17,788 nt of DNA from Gammaproteobacteria bacterium (GCA_022822245.1 JAJECB010000005.1:1-17788); one strand, 5' to 3'; positions 7,463 through 14,700 are shown, counted from the first letter of the stretch. A program made the numbers and translations. The notes: generated from the letters alone by a model not told the origin.

Positions 7463-8545
7463 ATGGACTTCGGCTATTTCGGACTGATGGGGTACCGCGA
7501 GCGCGGCACTCCCCCACAACGCGTTTTCCACGAGCATCTCGAGCAGGTGAAGCATGCGGATCGGCTCGGATTCGGAATCGCCTGGTTCGCCGAGCACCAC
7601 TTCTCGAACTACTGCATCTGCCCCTCCCCCCTCGTCATGGCGGCGCGGTGCGCCGGCGAGACGACGCGGATCAGGCTCGCGCCGGCCGTCATCGTCGCTC
7701 CGCTCTACGATCCGGCGCGGGTGTTCGCCGAGATCGGGATGGTGGACTGCCTGAGCGACGGGCGTCTCGTGCTGGGTCTCGGCAGCGGCTACCAGACCTA
7801 CGAGTTCGAGCGCTTCGGGAGGGACCTCGCCCACGCGAAGGAGATGCTCGAGGAGTTCCTCGACATGCTGAACCTCGCGTTCACGCAGGAGACGTTCTCG
7901 TACGAGGGGAGACACTACCGGATGCCGAGCACGCACATCAGCGCTCGGCCCGTCGACGGCATTCCCGAGATCTGGATCGCGGGGGACAACGAGGCGGGCC
8001 ATCGGCTGTGCGCCCGGCGCGGACACGTCCCGATGTTCACCGGACGCTGGCTGGGGCCGGACTACCTGAAGACGATGCGCGAGCGGGTGGCCGCGAGCTA
8101 CATGGCCGAGGGCCGCGACCCCGACGCGTTCCCCCTCGGGATCCAGCGCTTTCTCTGCGTCACGGAGTCGCGGTCGGAGACGCTCGCCTACGTCGAGAAC
8201 GCCCGCCACCAGATGCGGCTCGCGTCCGCCCTTCGCCGCCGCGCCGAGGTGATGGACGGGGCGATGATGACCGAGGTCCCGATGCCGAACGAGCCCTCGC
8301 TCGAGGAGATCGCCGGGAACCTCCTGGTCGGCGACTGCGAGACGATCGCCGAGCGCCTCGTCGCCGAGATCCGGGCCGCCCGGCCCTCGCACATCATGTT
8401 CCATTTCCAGGTCGGCGGTTCGTCCCATGCGGCGGCGTTGGCCAGTATGGAGCGGCTGATGACGGAGATCCGGCCGATGGTCGAGCGCGAGCTCGGGCCG
8501 CTCGCGGCCCTCGGCACCCCCGCTCCGGCCCAGGCGGCCGATTAG
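7463..8545 (+). CDS. LLM class flavin-dependent oxidoreductase (bacterial luciferase-like)
   Basis: A 360-aa TIM-barrel flavin monooxygenase. Characteristic segments are MDFGYFGLMGYRERG at the N-terminus, GFGIAWFAEHHFSNYCICPSP (about 34-54), TTRIRLAPAVIVAPLYDPAR, MVDCLSDGRLVLGLGSGYQ (residues near 94-112) and a late GDCETIAERLVAEIRA. Members use reduced FMN or F420; the typical reaction is oxygenation of an aldehyde, alkane sulfonate or similar compound. Cofactor and substrate cannot be assigned. GGGAG a few bases upstream and the beta-1 motif select the ATG at 7463 rather than earlier starts. It is separated from LarA by 292 bp with a hairpin and a probable promoter, so it is likely its own transcription unit. 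It is convergent with the nuclease gene. Confidence 0.92.
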   Translation: MDFGYFGLMGYRERGTPPQRVFHEHLEQVKHADRLGFGIAWFAEHHFSNYCICPSPLVMAARCAGETTRIRLAPAVIVAPLYDPARVFAEIGMVDCLSDGRLVLGLGSGYQTYEFERFGRDLAHAKEMLEEFLDMLNLAFTQETFSYEGRHYRMPSTHISARPVDGIPEIWIAGDNEAGHRLCARRGHVPMFTGRWLGPDYLKTMRERVAASYMAEGRDPDAFPLGIQRFLCVTESRSETLAYVENARHQMRLASALRRRAEVMDGAMMTEVPMPNEPSLEEIAGNLLVGDCETIAERLVAEIRAARPSHIMFHFQVGGSSHAAALASMERLMTEIRPMVERELGPLAALGTPAPAQAAD

Positions 8546-8559
8546 GCTCCCGTTCCGAG

Positions 8560-8591
8560 CCCCGGCCGGCGGTCCCGATCCCCGGCCGGCG
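8560..8591. repeat. 12-bp direct repeat between convergent genes
   Basis: CCCCGGCCGGCG occurs at 8560-8571 and again at 8580-8591. Each copy contains the self-complementary CCGGCCGG, so the two copies can also pair with each other. It lies in the 51-bp gap between the convergent oxidoreductase and nuclease genes and may help end transcription from both sides; no T-run follows. Confidence 0.4.
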
Positions 8592-8596
8592 TGCGC

Positions 8597-9784
8597 TCAG
8601 TCGAGGTCGACGGCGATCGGGCAGTGGTCGGAGGGGAGCCCGCGCCGCGGGTCGGCGTCCGCCGTGGTCCAGACGAGCTGCCGGAAGGACGCGGGGTCCA
8701 CCCGCCGCCACGCCCGCGCCCCGAACACGAAGAAGTCGATCGGGTAGCGGCGGTAGCGCGAAGTACCGCGCCAGCAGGCCGGCTTCCGGCCGGCGGGGAG
8801 GCGGTGGAGCTTCAGTCCCGGGGGGTCCCCGTCGTCGATGGCGCGCCACAGGTGGTCGTTCGGCCCATGCCGGTCCATCGCCCGATTGAAATCCCCCAGG
8901 ACCACGAAGGGCACGCCCTCGCGCCAGCTTGTGTCGATCCATGACTCGAGCGGCGCGACCTGGCGGGCGAGCTTCCGGCAGTGCCGGCTCACCGGGTTCT
9001 CGAGGCTTTTCACGAAACAGCCCGACTTGAGGTGGACGTTGAGCAGGCGAAGGACTCGTCCGTTCCGGAAGACCGTCAGTTCGACGCCCCACCTGAGCTC
9101 GTAGCGCGAACCCGCGCCGATCCCGAGGGCCGGGTGGTCGCGCTTGACCACCCGGTCGAATCGTCCCTTGCGCACCGCAAACCCGTTGTAGATGTCGTCG
9201 AAGCGCGAGTCGTGGCGTCCGGAGAAGTGGAGGGCGTAGTCGCGCGCCGGAAAGACCCGCACGGCGGCGCGCGGCCCGTTGACCTCCTGAAACGCGATGA
9301 TGTCCGCGTTGAGGTCGCGCGCGTAGCGGGCGAGCGTGTCGTAGTCGTCCTCGTCCCGGGCGATCGCGCCGCGCCACAGCGCCCCGCCGGTACGCCAGTG
9401 CAGCAGGTTGAGGTTCCAGCTCGCGACCCGGACCCATCCGGCTGGCACGGGCAGCGCCCGGCCGGGGCGCGCTTCCGGTTCCGCCGACTCGCGCGCGGGG
9501 GCCGCGCTCCCATCGCCCCGCCCCTCTTCGCCCCCCGCCGTGCAGCCCGGGCGGTCGGCCCCTGCCCGATGACAATGGCAGGTGCCGCGCGCCCGATCGT
9601 TGTGGCAGCCGTCCGCCGCGAGCCCACCGGGATGAGCGCTCCCCGCACCCGGGAGCGCCGCCAGCGCGACCGCGAGCACTGCGGCGGCCGCCCGGATCCT
9701 CGACGCCTCGGCGAGGCCGCTCAGCCGTACTTGAAGCGCAGCGAGCGGGCGTTCATGTAGCCCTGCAGGCCGACCCTGGACCAC
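8597..9784 (-). CDS. Secreted endonuclease/exonuclease/phosphatase family protein
   Basis: Up to 395 aa. From the GTG at 9784 the protein has a long n-region, a hydrophobic stretch at about 32-44 and a probable signal peptidase site near GAGSA-HP at 47-52, so export is likely. Residues 51-73 carry a Cys/His-rich segment, HPGGLAADGCHN followed by GTCHCHR, resembling a small motif seen in secreted nucleases. The EEP domain spans about 119-395: SWNLNLLHW (N125), IIAFQEVNG (E167), LLNVHLKSGC (H251), VVLGDFNRAMD (D298, N300) and LPSDHCPIAVDLD (D386, H387). The metal-binding and catalytic set looks complete. The start is uncertain: GTG 9784 overlaps the TRAP gene by 64 bp, while a CTG at 9724 would overlap its stop codon as CTGA. 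It is cotranscribed with the TRAP binding-protein gene. Confidence 0.85.
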   Translation of the reverse strand: MVQGRPAGLHERPLAALQVRLSGLAEASRIRAAAAVLAVALAALPGAGSAHPGGLAADGCHNDRARGTCHCHRAGADRPGCTAGGEEGRGDGSAAPARESAEPEARPGRALPVPAGWVRVASWNLNLLHWRTGGALWRGAIARDEDDYDTLARYARDLNADIIAFQEVNGPRAAVRVFPARDYALHFSGRHDSRFDDIYNGFAVRKGRFDRVVKRDHPALGIGAGSRYELRWGVELTVFRNGRVLRLLNVHLKSGCFVKSLENPVSRHCRKLARQVAPLESWIDTSWREGVPFVVLGDFNRAMDRHGPNDHLWRAIDDGDPPGLKLHRLPAGRKPACWRGTSRYRRYPIDFFVFGARAWRRVDPASFRQLVWTTADADPRRGLPSDHCPIAVDLD

Positions 9785-10812
9785 GGGATGACTGCCTTGC
9801 GGAATGAACGGTAGCTGTCCCAGACCTTCTGCGTCGTCGAATCGGTGGCGCCGATCGTGCTCACCACGTCCGACGAGATCTTTCCGAACTCGATGAGGAG
9901 GCTATCGGGAAACTTGCGCAGCTTCACGTCGTAATCGGAGACGAGGGTGTCGAGCGATGTCGGGCACCGGCCGTCGTACTCGGCCGTCTGGATGAATACC
10001 TCGGCCTGGAGGACGGCGCTGATGGTCTCACGGTGCATGGCGGGCAGACTCTCCCAGAAGCGCTTGTTGAACGCATAGCTCGCCATCGCTCCCGGCTCGT
10101 GGAACCCGGGCCAATGGTAGTGCTTGACGACCCGATGGAACCCGAACGCGAGGTCGTGCCACGGCCCGAACCATTCCGCTCCGTCGATGGCCCCGGACCG
10201 GAGCGCCGGATAGATGCGGCCGGGCGGGAGGTTGACCACGTTGACCCCGAGGGCGCGCAAGACCTCTCCGCCGAGGCCGGGCATCCGAAATCGGGCACCC
10301 CGGAGGGTGCCGACTCCGGTGATCCGTCGATTGAACCAGCCGCCCATGCGTACTCCGGAGGAGGGGCCGGCGAACGGCACCATGCCGAACTGGGCGTGGA
10401 GATCTCTCCAAAGCTCGTAGCCGCCGCCGTACATGAGCCATGCCCAGGCCTCGAGGTGGGTCATCCCGTAGGGTACCGCGGTGAAGAAGTTGAACGCCTG
10501 GCTCCGGCTCGGAAAGTAGTACTCCGCGGAGAAGTACATGTCCGCGATACCGTCCGAGACGGCGTCGAACACCCCGAATGCGGGGACCAGCTCGTCGGCA
10601 TTGAACAGCCGCACGGTCACGCGGCCGTCGGTGGCGGTGGTGATGCGCTCGGCGACCCGGGCCGCCGAAGTACCGAACCCCGGGAAGTTCTTCGGAAACG
10701 AGGTGACGAGCTTCAACTCCGTCAACCCCTTCGACAGGGCGGGGGCGGAGACGGCGGCGGCCGCGGCCGCGCCGGCGGATACGCTCGTGGTGAGGAATTG
10801 ACGCCGCTTCAC
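9721..10812 (-). CDS. TRAP transporter solute-binding protein, TakP-like (DctP family)
   Basis: A 363-aa protein starting at GTG 10812, preceded by AGGGGG. The N-terminus MKRRQFLTT plus an Ala-rich hydrophobic run to residue about 27 is a twin-arginine signal of the RRxFL type, so export is probably folded via Tat. The mature part has the DctP fold: LKLVTSFPKNFPGFG, MPGLGGEVLRALGVNVVNLP with the conserved Arg at 176 (RFRMPG), GAIDGAEWFGPWHD at 207-220 and HYHWPGFHEPGAM at 231-243. The AEW.GP..D and PG..EPG pattern is that of TakP-like binding proteins for 2-oxoacids or lactate. The membrane partners DctQ and DctM are not in the window, so this is an orphan binding protein here. A probable promoter lies at 11177-11205, giving a leader of about 360 nt. 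Confidence 0.9.
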   Translation of the reverse strand: MKRRQFLTTSVSAGAAAAAAVSAPALSKGLTELKLVTSFPKNFPGFGTSAARVAERITTATDGRVTVRLFNADELVPAFGVFDAVSDGIADMYFSAEYYFPSRSQAFNFFTAVPYGMTHLEAWAWLMYGGGYELWRDLHAQFGMVPFAGPSSGVRMGGWFNRRITGVGTLRGARFRMPGLGGEVLRALGVNVVNLPPGRIYPALRSGAIDGAEWFGPWHDLAFGFHRVVKHYHWPGFHEPGAMASYAFNKRFWESLPAMHRETISAVLQAEVFIQTAEYDGRCPTSLDTLVSDYDVKLRKFPDSLLIEFGKISSDVVSTIGATDSTTQKVWDSYRSFRKAVIPWSRVGLQGYMNARSLRFKYG

Positions 10813-11149
10813 CGAAGGACCCCCTTGTCGTATATCCTCTGCGTCCGGATCGGGATTCGAACCGTACCCGTCAGTGCTGAACGCCGGAATCGAGGAAGGC
10901 GGGGGCGCGGCGTCCCCGCACGGCGGATGATTCCGGGACTCGCAGCGCGGTCGCCCCGACGTCGTCCGGACCGCACCCCGAAGACAGCACCGCGAACGGC
11001 AGCCGGCATCCCGCGCGGACCGGCGAGCTTTCCGGTCCCGCCGCCGACACCCGGCCGGGCGGTCCGCACCCCGGACCCGCGCCGGGTTCGGCATGGCGAG
11101 AGGACGCAAGTGGTGGTCGCACGTTAACCAAATTGTAATGCGGCTTCGA

Positions 11150-11178
11150 TTGACGAACCCTGCCCGATGCGTTACGAT
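11150..11178 (+). promoter_or_regulatory. Strong sigma70-type promoter for a plus-strand small transcript
   Basis: TTGACG at 11150-11155, a spacer of exactly 17 nt, then TACGAT at 11173-11178. The expected start is near 11185. It lies in an AT-rich island that stands out from the GC-rich surroundings. It shares its -10 area with the opposing promoter. Confidence 0.6.
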
Positions 11179-11205
11179 TATAGAAATAATATTCATTCAG
11201 TTCAA
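11177..11205 (-). promoter_or_regulatory. Strong sigma70-type promoter facing the TRAP binding-protein gene
   Basis: On the minus strand TTGAAC (11205-11200), 17 nt, then a perfect TATAAT (11182-11177). The expected start is near 11170. A near-palindrome AACAA-G-TTGTT (11204-11214) covers the -35 and could be an operator. The -10 boxes of the two opposing promoters overlap by two bases, so their use should be mutually exclusive. Confidence 0.6.
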
Positions 11206-11287
11206 CAAGTTGTTTTCCGGTTCCTCCCTCTATCGGGATCCTTCCCGATAGTTTCCGGGGCGGCGCTCGCCGCCCCGATTTTCTTCT
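11185..11287 (+). ncRNA. Candidate small RNA, about 100 nt, promoter to intrinsic terminator
   Basis: The segment between the promoter at 11150-11178 and the terminator at 11256-11287 has no convincing ORF. It would give an AT-rich single-stranded 5' part and a pyrimidine stretch with an anti-Shine-Dalgarno-like CCUCC (TTCCTCCCTC, 11221-11230). Next is a perfect 9-bp hairpin (CTATCGGGA / TCCCGATAG, 11230-11251, loop TCCT), then the terminator hairpin. This architecture is typical of trans-acting regulatory RNAs. The alternative is an attenuator leader for the DUF2461 gene, but that gene appears to have its own promoter downstream of the terminator. I do not recognise an Rfam family. Confidence 0.5.
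11256..11287 (+). terminator. Intrinsic terminator of the candidate small RNA
   Basis: Perfect 9-bp GC stem CGGGGCGGC / GCCGCCCCG (11256-11264 with 11269-11277, loop GCTC), followed one base later by TTTTCTTCT. It is the clearest intrinsic terminator in the window. Confidence 0.75.
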
Positions 11288-11361
11288 CCGGTGCGCCCGG
11301 CAACGGCTGGGCACGGGGCCATCGGGGACGGGGTCCTCGACCGGGTGGATGGGCGCCTCTC

Positions 11362-11370
11362 TGCTACATT
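11362..11370 (+). promoter_or_regulatory. Extended -10 promoter (TGC-TACATT) of the DUF2461 gene
   Basis: TGCTACATT gives a TGn extension plus a -10-like hexamer, 30 nt before the ATG at 11400. The expected start near 11377 leaves a 23-nt leader. There is no -35, as expected for an extended -10 promoter. Confidence 0.4.
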
Positions 11371-11399
11371 GACTCGGACCCCGGCGGATGCGAGAGAGC

Positions 11400-12092
11400 A
11401 TGACCGAGTTCCGAAGTTTCGGCCCCGAGCTGGCGGCGTTCCTGCAGGACCTGCGTTCGAACAACGAGCGAGGCTGGTTCACCGCGAACCGGGATCGCTA
11501 CGAGGAGACCGTCCGTGAGCCCGCCCGCGCATTCATTCGAGCCATGGCGCCGGCCCTCGCCGCCATTTCCCCCCACTTCCGGGCGGACGACCGCAAGACG
11601 GGGGGTTCTCTGATGCGGATCCATCGGGACACCCGGTTCTCGCGCGACAAGACCCCGTACAAGACCAACGTGGGGATCCAGTTCCGCCACGCCCTCGGCC
11701 GCGACGTGCATGCGCCGGGGTTCTACGTCCACCTCGAACCCGGGAGCGCGTTCCTGGGGGCCGGCGTGTGGCGTCCCGATTCGAACGCGCTCTTCATGAT
11801 CCGGGCCCGCATCGACGAGGAGCCGGACACTTGGCGGGAGGTCCGCGACGGCGAAGCGTTCCGGGCTGCGTTCCGCCTTGGCGGGGAGAGCCTCAAGACG
11901 ATGCCGCGAGGATTTGCAAGGGACCATGCTCTCGCCGAGGACCTTCGGCGAAAGGACTTCATCGCCCTCCACGAGCTTCCCATCGGAGATGCGCTCGGGC
12001 CGGAATTTCCGGACCTCGCGGCGGCCCGGATGCGGGACAGCGGCGGATTCATGCGGTTCCTCTGCGAAGCGCTCGACGTACCGTTCCGATGA
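11400..12092 (+). CDS. DUF2461 / TIGR02453 family protein
   Basis: A 230-aa protein with the family pattern: an N-terminal FLQDLRSNNERGWFTANRDRY (about 14-34), then MRIHRDTRFSRDKTPYKTNV (about 77-96) and PGFYVHLEPGSAFLGAG. Family length is usually 210-240 aa, so it is complete. The function of the family is unknown; the conserved Arg/Asp/Lys cluster in RDTRFSRDKTPYK is suggestive of a nucleotide or phosphate site, but this is not established. An ATG at 11388 in the same frame is possible; 11400 fits the family N-terminus and has GAGAGAG upstream. It is followed after 10 bp by the FAD oxidoreductase gene and is probably cotranscribed with it. Confidence 0.9.
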   Translation: MTEFRSFGPELAAFLQDLRSNNERGWFTANRDRYEETVREPARAFIRAMAPALAAISPHFRADDRKTGGSLMRIHRDTRFSRDKTPYKTNVGIQFRHALGRDVHAPGFYVHLEPGSAFLGAGVWRPDSNALFMIRARIDEEPDTWREVRDGEAFRAAFRLGGESLKTMPRGFARDHALAEDLRRKDFIALHELPIGDALGPEFPDLAAARMRDSGGFMRFLCEALDVPFR

Positions 12093-12102
12093 ACGGAGAG
12101 AG

Positions 12103-13353
12103 ATGGACGCCCCGCGCGGCACCGGCGCGCCCCCCGAACCACGCCGCTTCCCCGGTCGGCCGGGTCGGCCGATGAACGCCTTCGACGCGATCGTGATCGG
12201 CGCCGGCATCGTGGGCGCGGGAGCGGCATTCGCGCTCGCCCGGAATGGCTCGCGGGTGGCCCTCCTCGATGCCGGCCCCATCGGCTCGACGCCGGGGGAG
12301 ACCGGCGGGACCAGCCGGGCAAGCTTCGCCTGGCTCAATGCGACGGCCAAGATCGATGGAGAGGACTACCACCGGCTGAACGCGGACGGGCTCGCGCACT
12401 ACCGCACCCTCGCCCGCGAATTCGGCGAGGGGCGCCTCGGGCTCCACCCGACCGGAATGATCGCGTGGGCCGATCCCGGGGACGAGGCGCGCCGGGTCGC
12501 GTTGCACGCCCAGGTCGCCCGGCTGCGGGAGTGGAGCTACCCCGCCACCCCTCTCGACGAAGGGGGGCTTCGGGCGCTCGAGCCGCACGTCGAATTCGCG
12601 CCCGGGGCGGAAGGCTTTCTCGCCTGGGCCGACGCATGGCTCGATGTCCCGCGCGCGGTGGACCTCCTCTGCGAGCAGGTTCGGCGGGAGCGCGGCACGG
12701 TCGTCACGGGTGAACGGGGTCGCGTCGCCGGACTCGTGCGCGACGAGACGGGCGCGGTGCGGGGGGTCGAGGCGGGCGGCGCACGGTTCACCGCCCCGGT
12801 GGTGGTCGCGGCCCTCGGTCCGGACACCGAGATCGCTCTGCGAACGTGGCTCGGGCCGGGGGAGGTCAGCAATCGTCCGTTCCTCGGCCGGCGGCCCGGC
12901 CTCCTCGTCGACACGCCGGATACGGGGCCCTTCCGCCTCGTGCGCCACGTGCTCTACAGCGGGGACAACGCGTTCCACCTCCGGCCCGGGCCATCGGGCG
13001 GTCTTCGCATCGGCTCCGAGGATGCGGACCCCGAGAGCGAGGCTCCGGATGATGCGGCGGCGCGGGCGGCCGCCCTCCTCGTCCGTGCGCGCGCCCTGCT
13101 CCCGGGCCTCGGGGGCGGGGCTCCGGTCGAGGACCTGGCCCGGGAGTCCACCGTCCGCATCGGAGTCCGGCCGGTCCCGGTCGACGACCGTGCCATCGTC
13201 GGCCCGGTCGCGGGCGCGCCCGGCCTCTACGTCATCGCCACTCATAGCGGGGTGACCCTCGGACCGTGGATCGGCCGACTCGCCGCGGAGGAGATCACGA
13301 GCGGGAGGATGCCGGACCAGCTCGCCCCCTTCCGCTTCGACCGCTTCGCCTGA
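12103..13353 (+). CDS. FAD-dependent oxidoreductase (DAO / glycine oxidase-like)
   Basis: A DAO-fold flavoenzyme. The dinucleotide-binding motif VIGAGIVGAGAAFALA with the following acidic ALLDAG lies at the start of the classical domain. The C-terminus has VDDRAIVGPVAGAPGLYVIA and THSGVTLGPWIGRLAAEEI, the typical second FAD contact. It would oxidise an amine or amino acid such as glycine, sarcosine or a D-amino acid; the substrate is unknown. Two starts compete. ATG 12103 has GGAGAG just upstream and sits 10 bp after the DUF2461 stop, giving 416 aa with a Pro/Arg-rich 23-residue extension. ATG 12172 lacks a ribosome site but gives the canonical N-terminus MNAFDAIVIG and 393 aa. I chose 12103 on ribosome-site grounds, with moderate certainty. 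Confidence 0.88.
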   Translation: MDAPRGTGAPPEPRRFPGRPGRPMNAFDAIVIGAGIVGAGAAFALARNGSRVALLDAGPIGSTPGETGGTSRASFAWLNATAKIDGEDYHRLNADGLAHYRTLAREFGEGRLGLHPTGMIAWADPGDEARRVALHAQVARLREWSYPATPLDEGGLRALEPHVEFAPGAEGFLAWADAWLDVPRAVDLLCEQVRRERGTVVTGERGRVAGLVRDETGAVRGVEAGGARFTAPVVVAALGPDTEIALRTWLGPGEVSNRPFLGRRPGLLVDTPDTGPFRLVRHVLYSGDNAFHLRPGPSGGLRIGSEDADPESEAPDDAAARAAALLVRARALLPGLGGGAPVEDLARESTVRIGVRPVPVDDRAIVGPVAGAPGLYVIATHSGVTLGPWIGRLAAEEITSGRMPDQLAPFRFDRFA

Positions 13354-13469
13354 GGCGGCGCATCGCCTCTACGCGCCGCGCCGCGCCGTGGCCCCTCCCC
13401 GCTCCGCCCGCCCGTCCGCCCGTCCGCGATGCCGGCTGGTTTCCGCTCGGAGAGCCGCCTTCCCCATGC

Positions 13470-13475
13470 GATGAT
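13470..13475 (+). promoter_or_regulatory. Possible -10 box (GATGAT) before the AbiEii-like cassette
   Basis: The context GCGATGATTGCGACC resembles the TATGATTCGAACC patch upstream of the LLM oxidoreductase. It is about 48 nt before the ATG at 13523. The preceding GC-rich spacer also holds a short tandem repeat, CCCGTCCG twice at about 13406-13421. Confidence 0.25.
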
Positions 13476-13522
13476 TGCGACCCGGCCTCTACTTCCCGCG
13501 ACCGAGACAGGGAGGCAACGGA

Positions 13523-14230
13523 ATGAAGGCGGAGCGGCTGCGCGGCGACCTGCACCGGGTGGCCGTGGAGACGAGCACGGCGATATGCAGGGTGGTCGAA
13601 GCAGCAAGACTCTCGATCGGGGGAGGAACGGTGCTGGCCGCTCGGTGGGACCACCGCCGATCGACCGACATCGACTTCTTCTGTGAACCGGGGGCGTACG
13701 CCGAACTGGACGAAAGGAAGCGAGCCGAGCTCGAAGAGGCGCTTCGGACCGTCCCGGGGATCGAGGTGGAAACCCTCTGGTGCGACCCGCTCGCTACCTG
13801 GTGTACGGTACGGGATACCGAGGTCACGATACTCCCACGCCCGCGGGTTCGGCCGCTGGCCGGGCCCGGGGACTCATACTTGGGCTCCACCCGGATCGCG
13901 CTTCAAGCGAACGCGGAGGTGCTGTACGGGAAGATCGTGCGGCGGATGCTGCAGGCCGAAGAAGTGCATGTACGCGACGTATACGACGTCGTGTACGCGG
14001 CGGAGCACGACCGCGCGTCGCTGGAAGCAGCGAAGGAGTTCATTGGAGGCGAGACGCTGGACAACGTCGCCGCGCTGTTCGAGGGGCTCCCGCCGGGTTG
14101 GACCCGGGACCAGGAGAAGATGTTGCTCGATCCGCAAATCGAGCTTGGCGAGAACGAGCTCGGGGCGAAGTTCCTCGAAGCGCTTCGCGATGGACCGGGG
14201 ACCGGTGAAGACGGGGGCAGGGGACGTTGA
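13523..14230 (+). CDS. AbiEii-like nucleotidyltransferase (toxin-type)
   Basis: A 235-aa protein with the AbiEii/AbiGii nucleotidyltransferase signature: SIGGGTVLAARWDHRRSTDI then DFF. The GG at 33-35 and catalytic acids D49 and D51 are intact. Later come ANAEVLYGKIVRRML (129-143) and VRDVYDVVYAAEHD (150-163), matching the conserved Lys and RD.YD motif of the family. Known AbiEii enzymes are toxins of type IV toxin-antitoxin and abortive-infection systems that transfer nucleotides. This protein is shorter than the usual ~270-310 aa, and no AbiEi-type winged-helix antitoxin lies upstream. GGAGG at 13511-13515 selects the start. Its stop overlaps a TTG start of the next gene (TTGA), implying coupled translation. 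The coding region looks less GC-rich than the flanking metabolic genes. Confidence 0.82.
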   Translation: MKAERLRGDLHRVAVETSTAICRVVEAARLSIGGGTVLAARWDHRRSTDIDFFCEPGAYAELDERKRAELEEALRTVPGIEVETLWCDPLATWCTVRDTEVTILPRPRVRPLAGPGDSYLGSTRIALQANAEVLYGKIVRRMLQAEEVHVRDVYDVVYAAEHDRASLEAAKEFIGGETLDNVAALFEGLPPGWTRDQEKMLLDPQIELGENELGAKFLEALRDGPGTGEDGGRGR

Positions 14231-14700
14231 GCCGACGAACGAGCCACGTGGACCGCCGCCTCCCTCCCGAGGAAGCGTTCGCCCGACACACCGCATCGCG
14301 CCCGCCGAGGCCTCCGCAGCCGAACGCGGAGCACATCGCGGGAAGCATCGTCAGACGCCACTGCGCGGGCATGCGCGACCGGGCGTCGGGCCGTGAGGTG
14401 CTCGCGGCCCTGCGCGTAGCGGGAACCGAGGACGAGTCCACGGCACGGACCATCGACTGGCTCTTCGGCACCATCGAGACGCACGAGTGCATCGTGCTGA
14501 TGGCACGGTGCGGGGTAACCATCGAAGCGATGGCCCACTACGCGCGCCGGCGGCGCCCGTTGCGAGCGAAGCTCTGTCGATTCCTCGCCCAGTTCGCGAT
14601 CGACGAGGAAGGGCTCGCATGGCGGTGGGAGCGGCAGGGGAATCGGGCCGCGCCGGAAGCGAGAGCTGAAGCACCCGAAGCAGGGCGGACCCCGGAATGA
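14227..14700 (+). CDS. Unrecognised 157-aa protein coupled to the AbiEii-like gene
   Basis: I do not recognise this family. Translation appears to start at TTG 14227, overlapping the stop of the AbiEii-like gene by 4 bp. The first ~45 residues are Arg/Pro-rich. Residues about 50-135 look folded and helical, with REVLAALRVAGTEDESTART, then IDWLFGTIETHECIVLMARC, GVTIEAMAHYARRRRPLRAK and FLAQFAIDEEGLAWRW. There is no signal peptide or membrane segment. Tight coupling to a toxin-type nucleotidyltransferase suggests a neutralising or accessory partner, but it does not resemble AbiEi. Its stop in turn overlaps an ATG (ATGA, 14697-14700). This is inference from context only. Confidence 0.65.
   Translation: MSRRTSHVDRRLPPEEAFARHTASRPPRPPQPNAEHIAGSIVRRHCAGMRDRASGREVLAALRVAGTEDESTARTIDWLFGTIETHECIVLMARCGVTIEAMAHYARRRRPLRAKLCRFLAQFAIDEEGLAWRWERQGNRAAPEARAEAPEAGRTPE

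Noticed and set aside
10855..10866. tRNA T-loop-like GGTTCGAATCC on the minus strand, with a similar site near 7318
   Set aside because: The flanking bases do not form a T-stem, and no acceptor stem, anticodon arm or CCA end is present.
11167..11403. 78-codon plus-strand frame across the small-RNA region
   Set aside because: Its ATG lies inside the promoter upstream of the likely transcription start, there is no ribosome site, and it would read through the terminator hairpin.
13398..13425. Short CCCGTCCG tandem repeat as a CRISPR or satellite
   Set aside because: Only two copies without spacers in GC-rich spacer DNA; low-complexity coincidence is likely.
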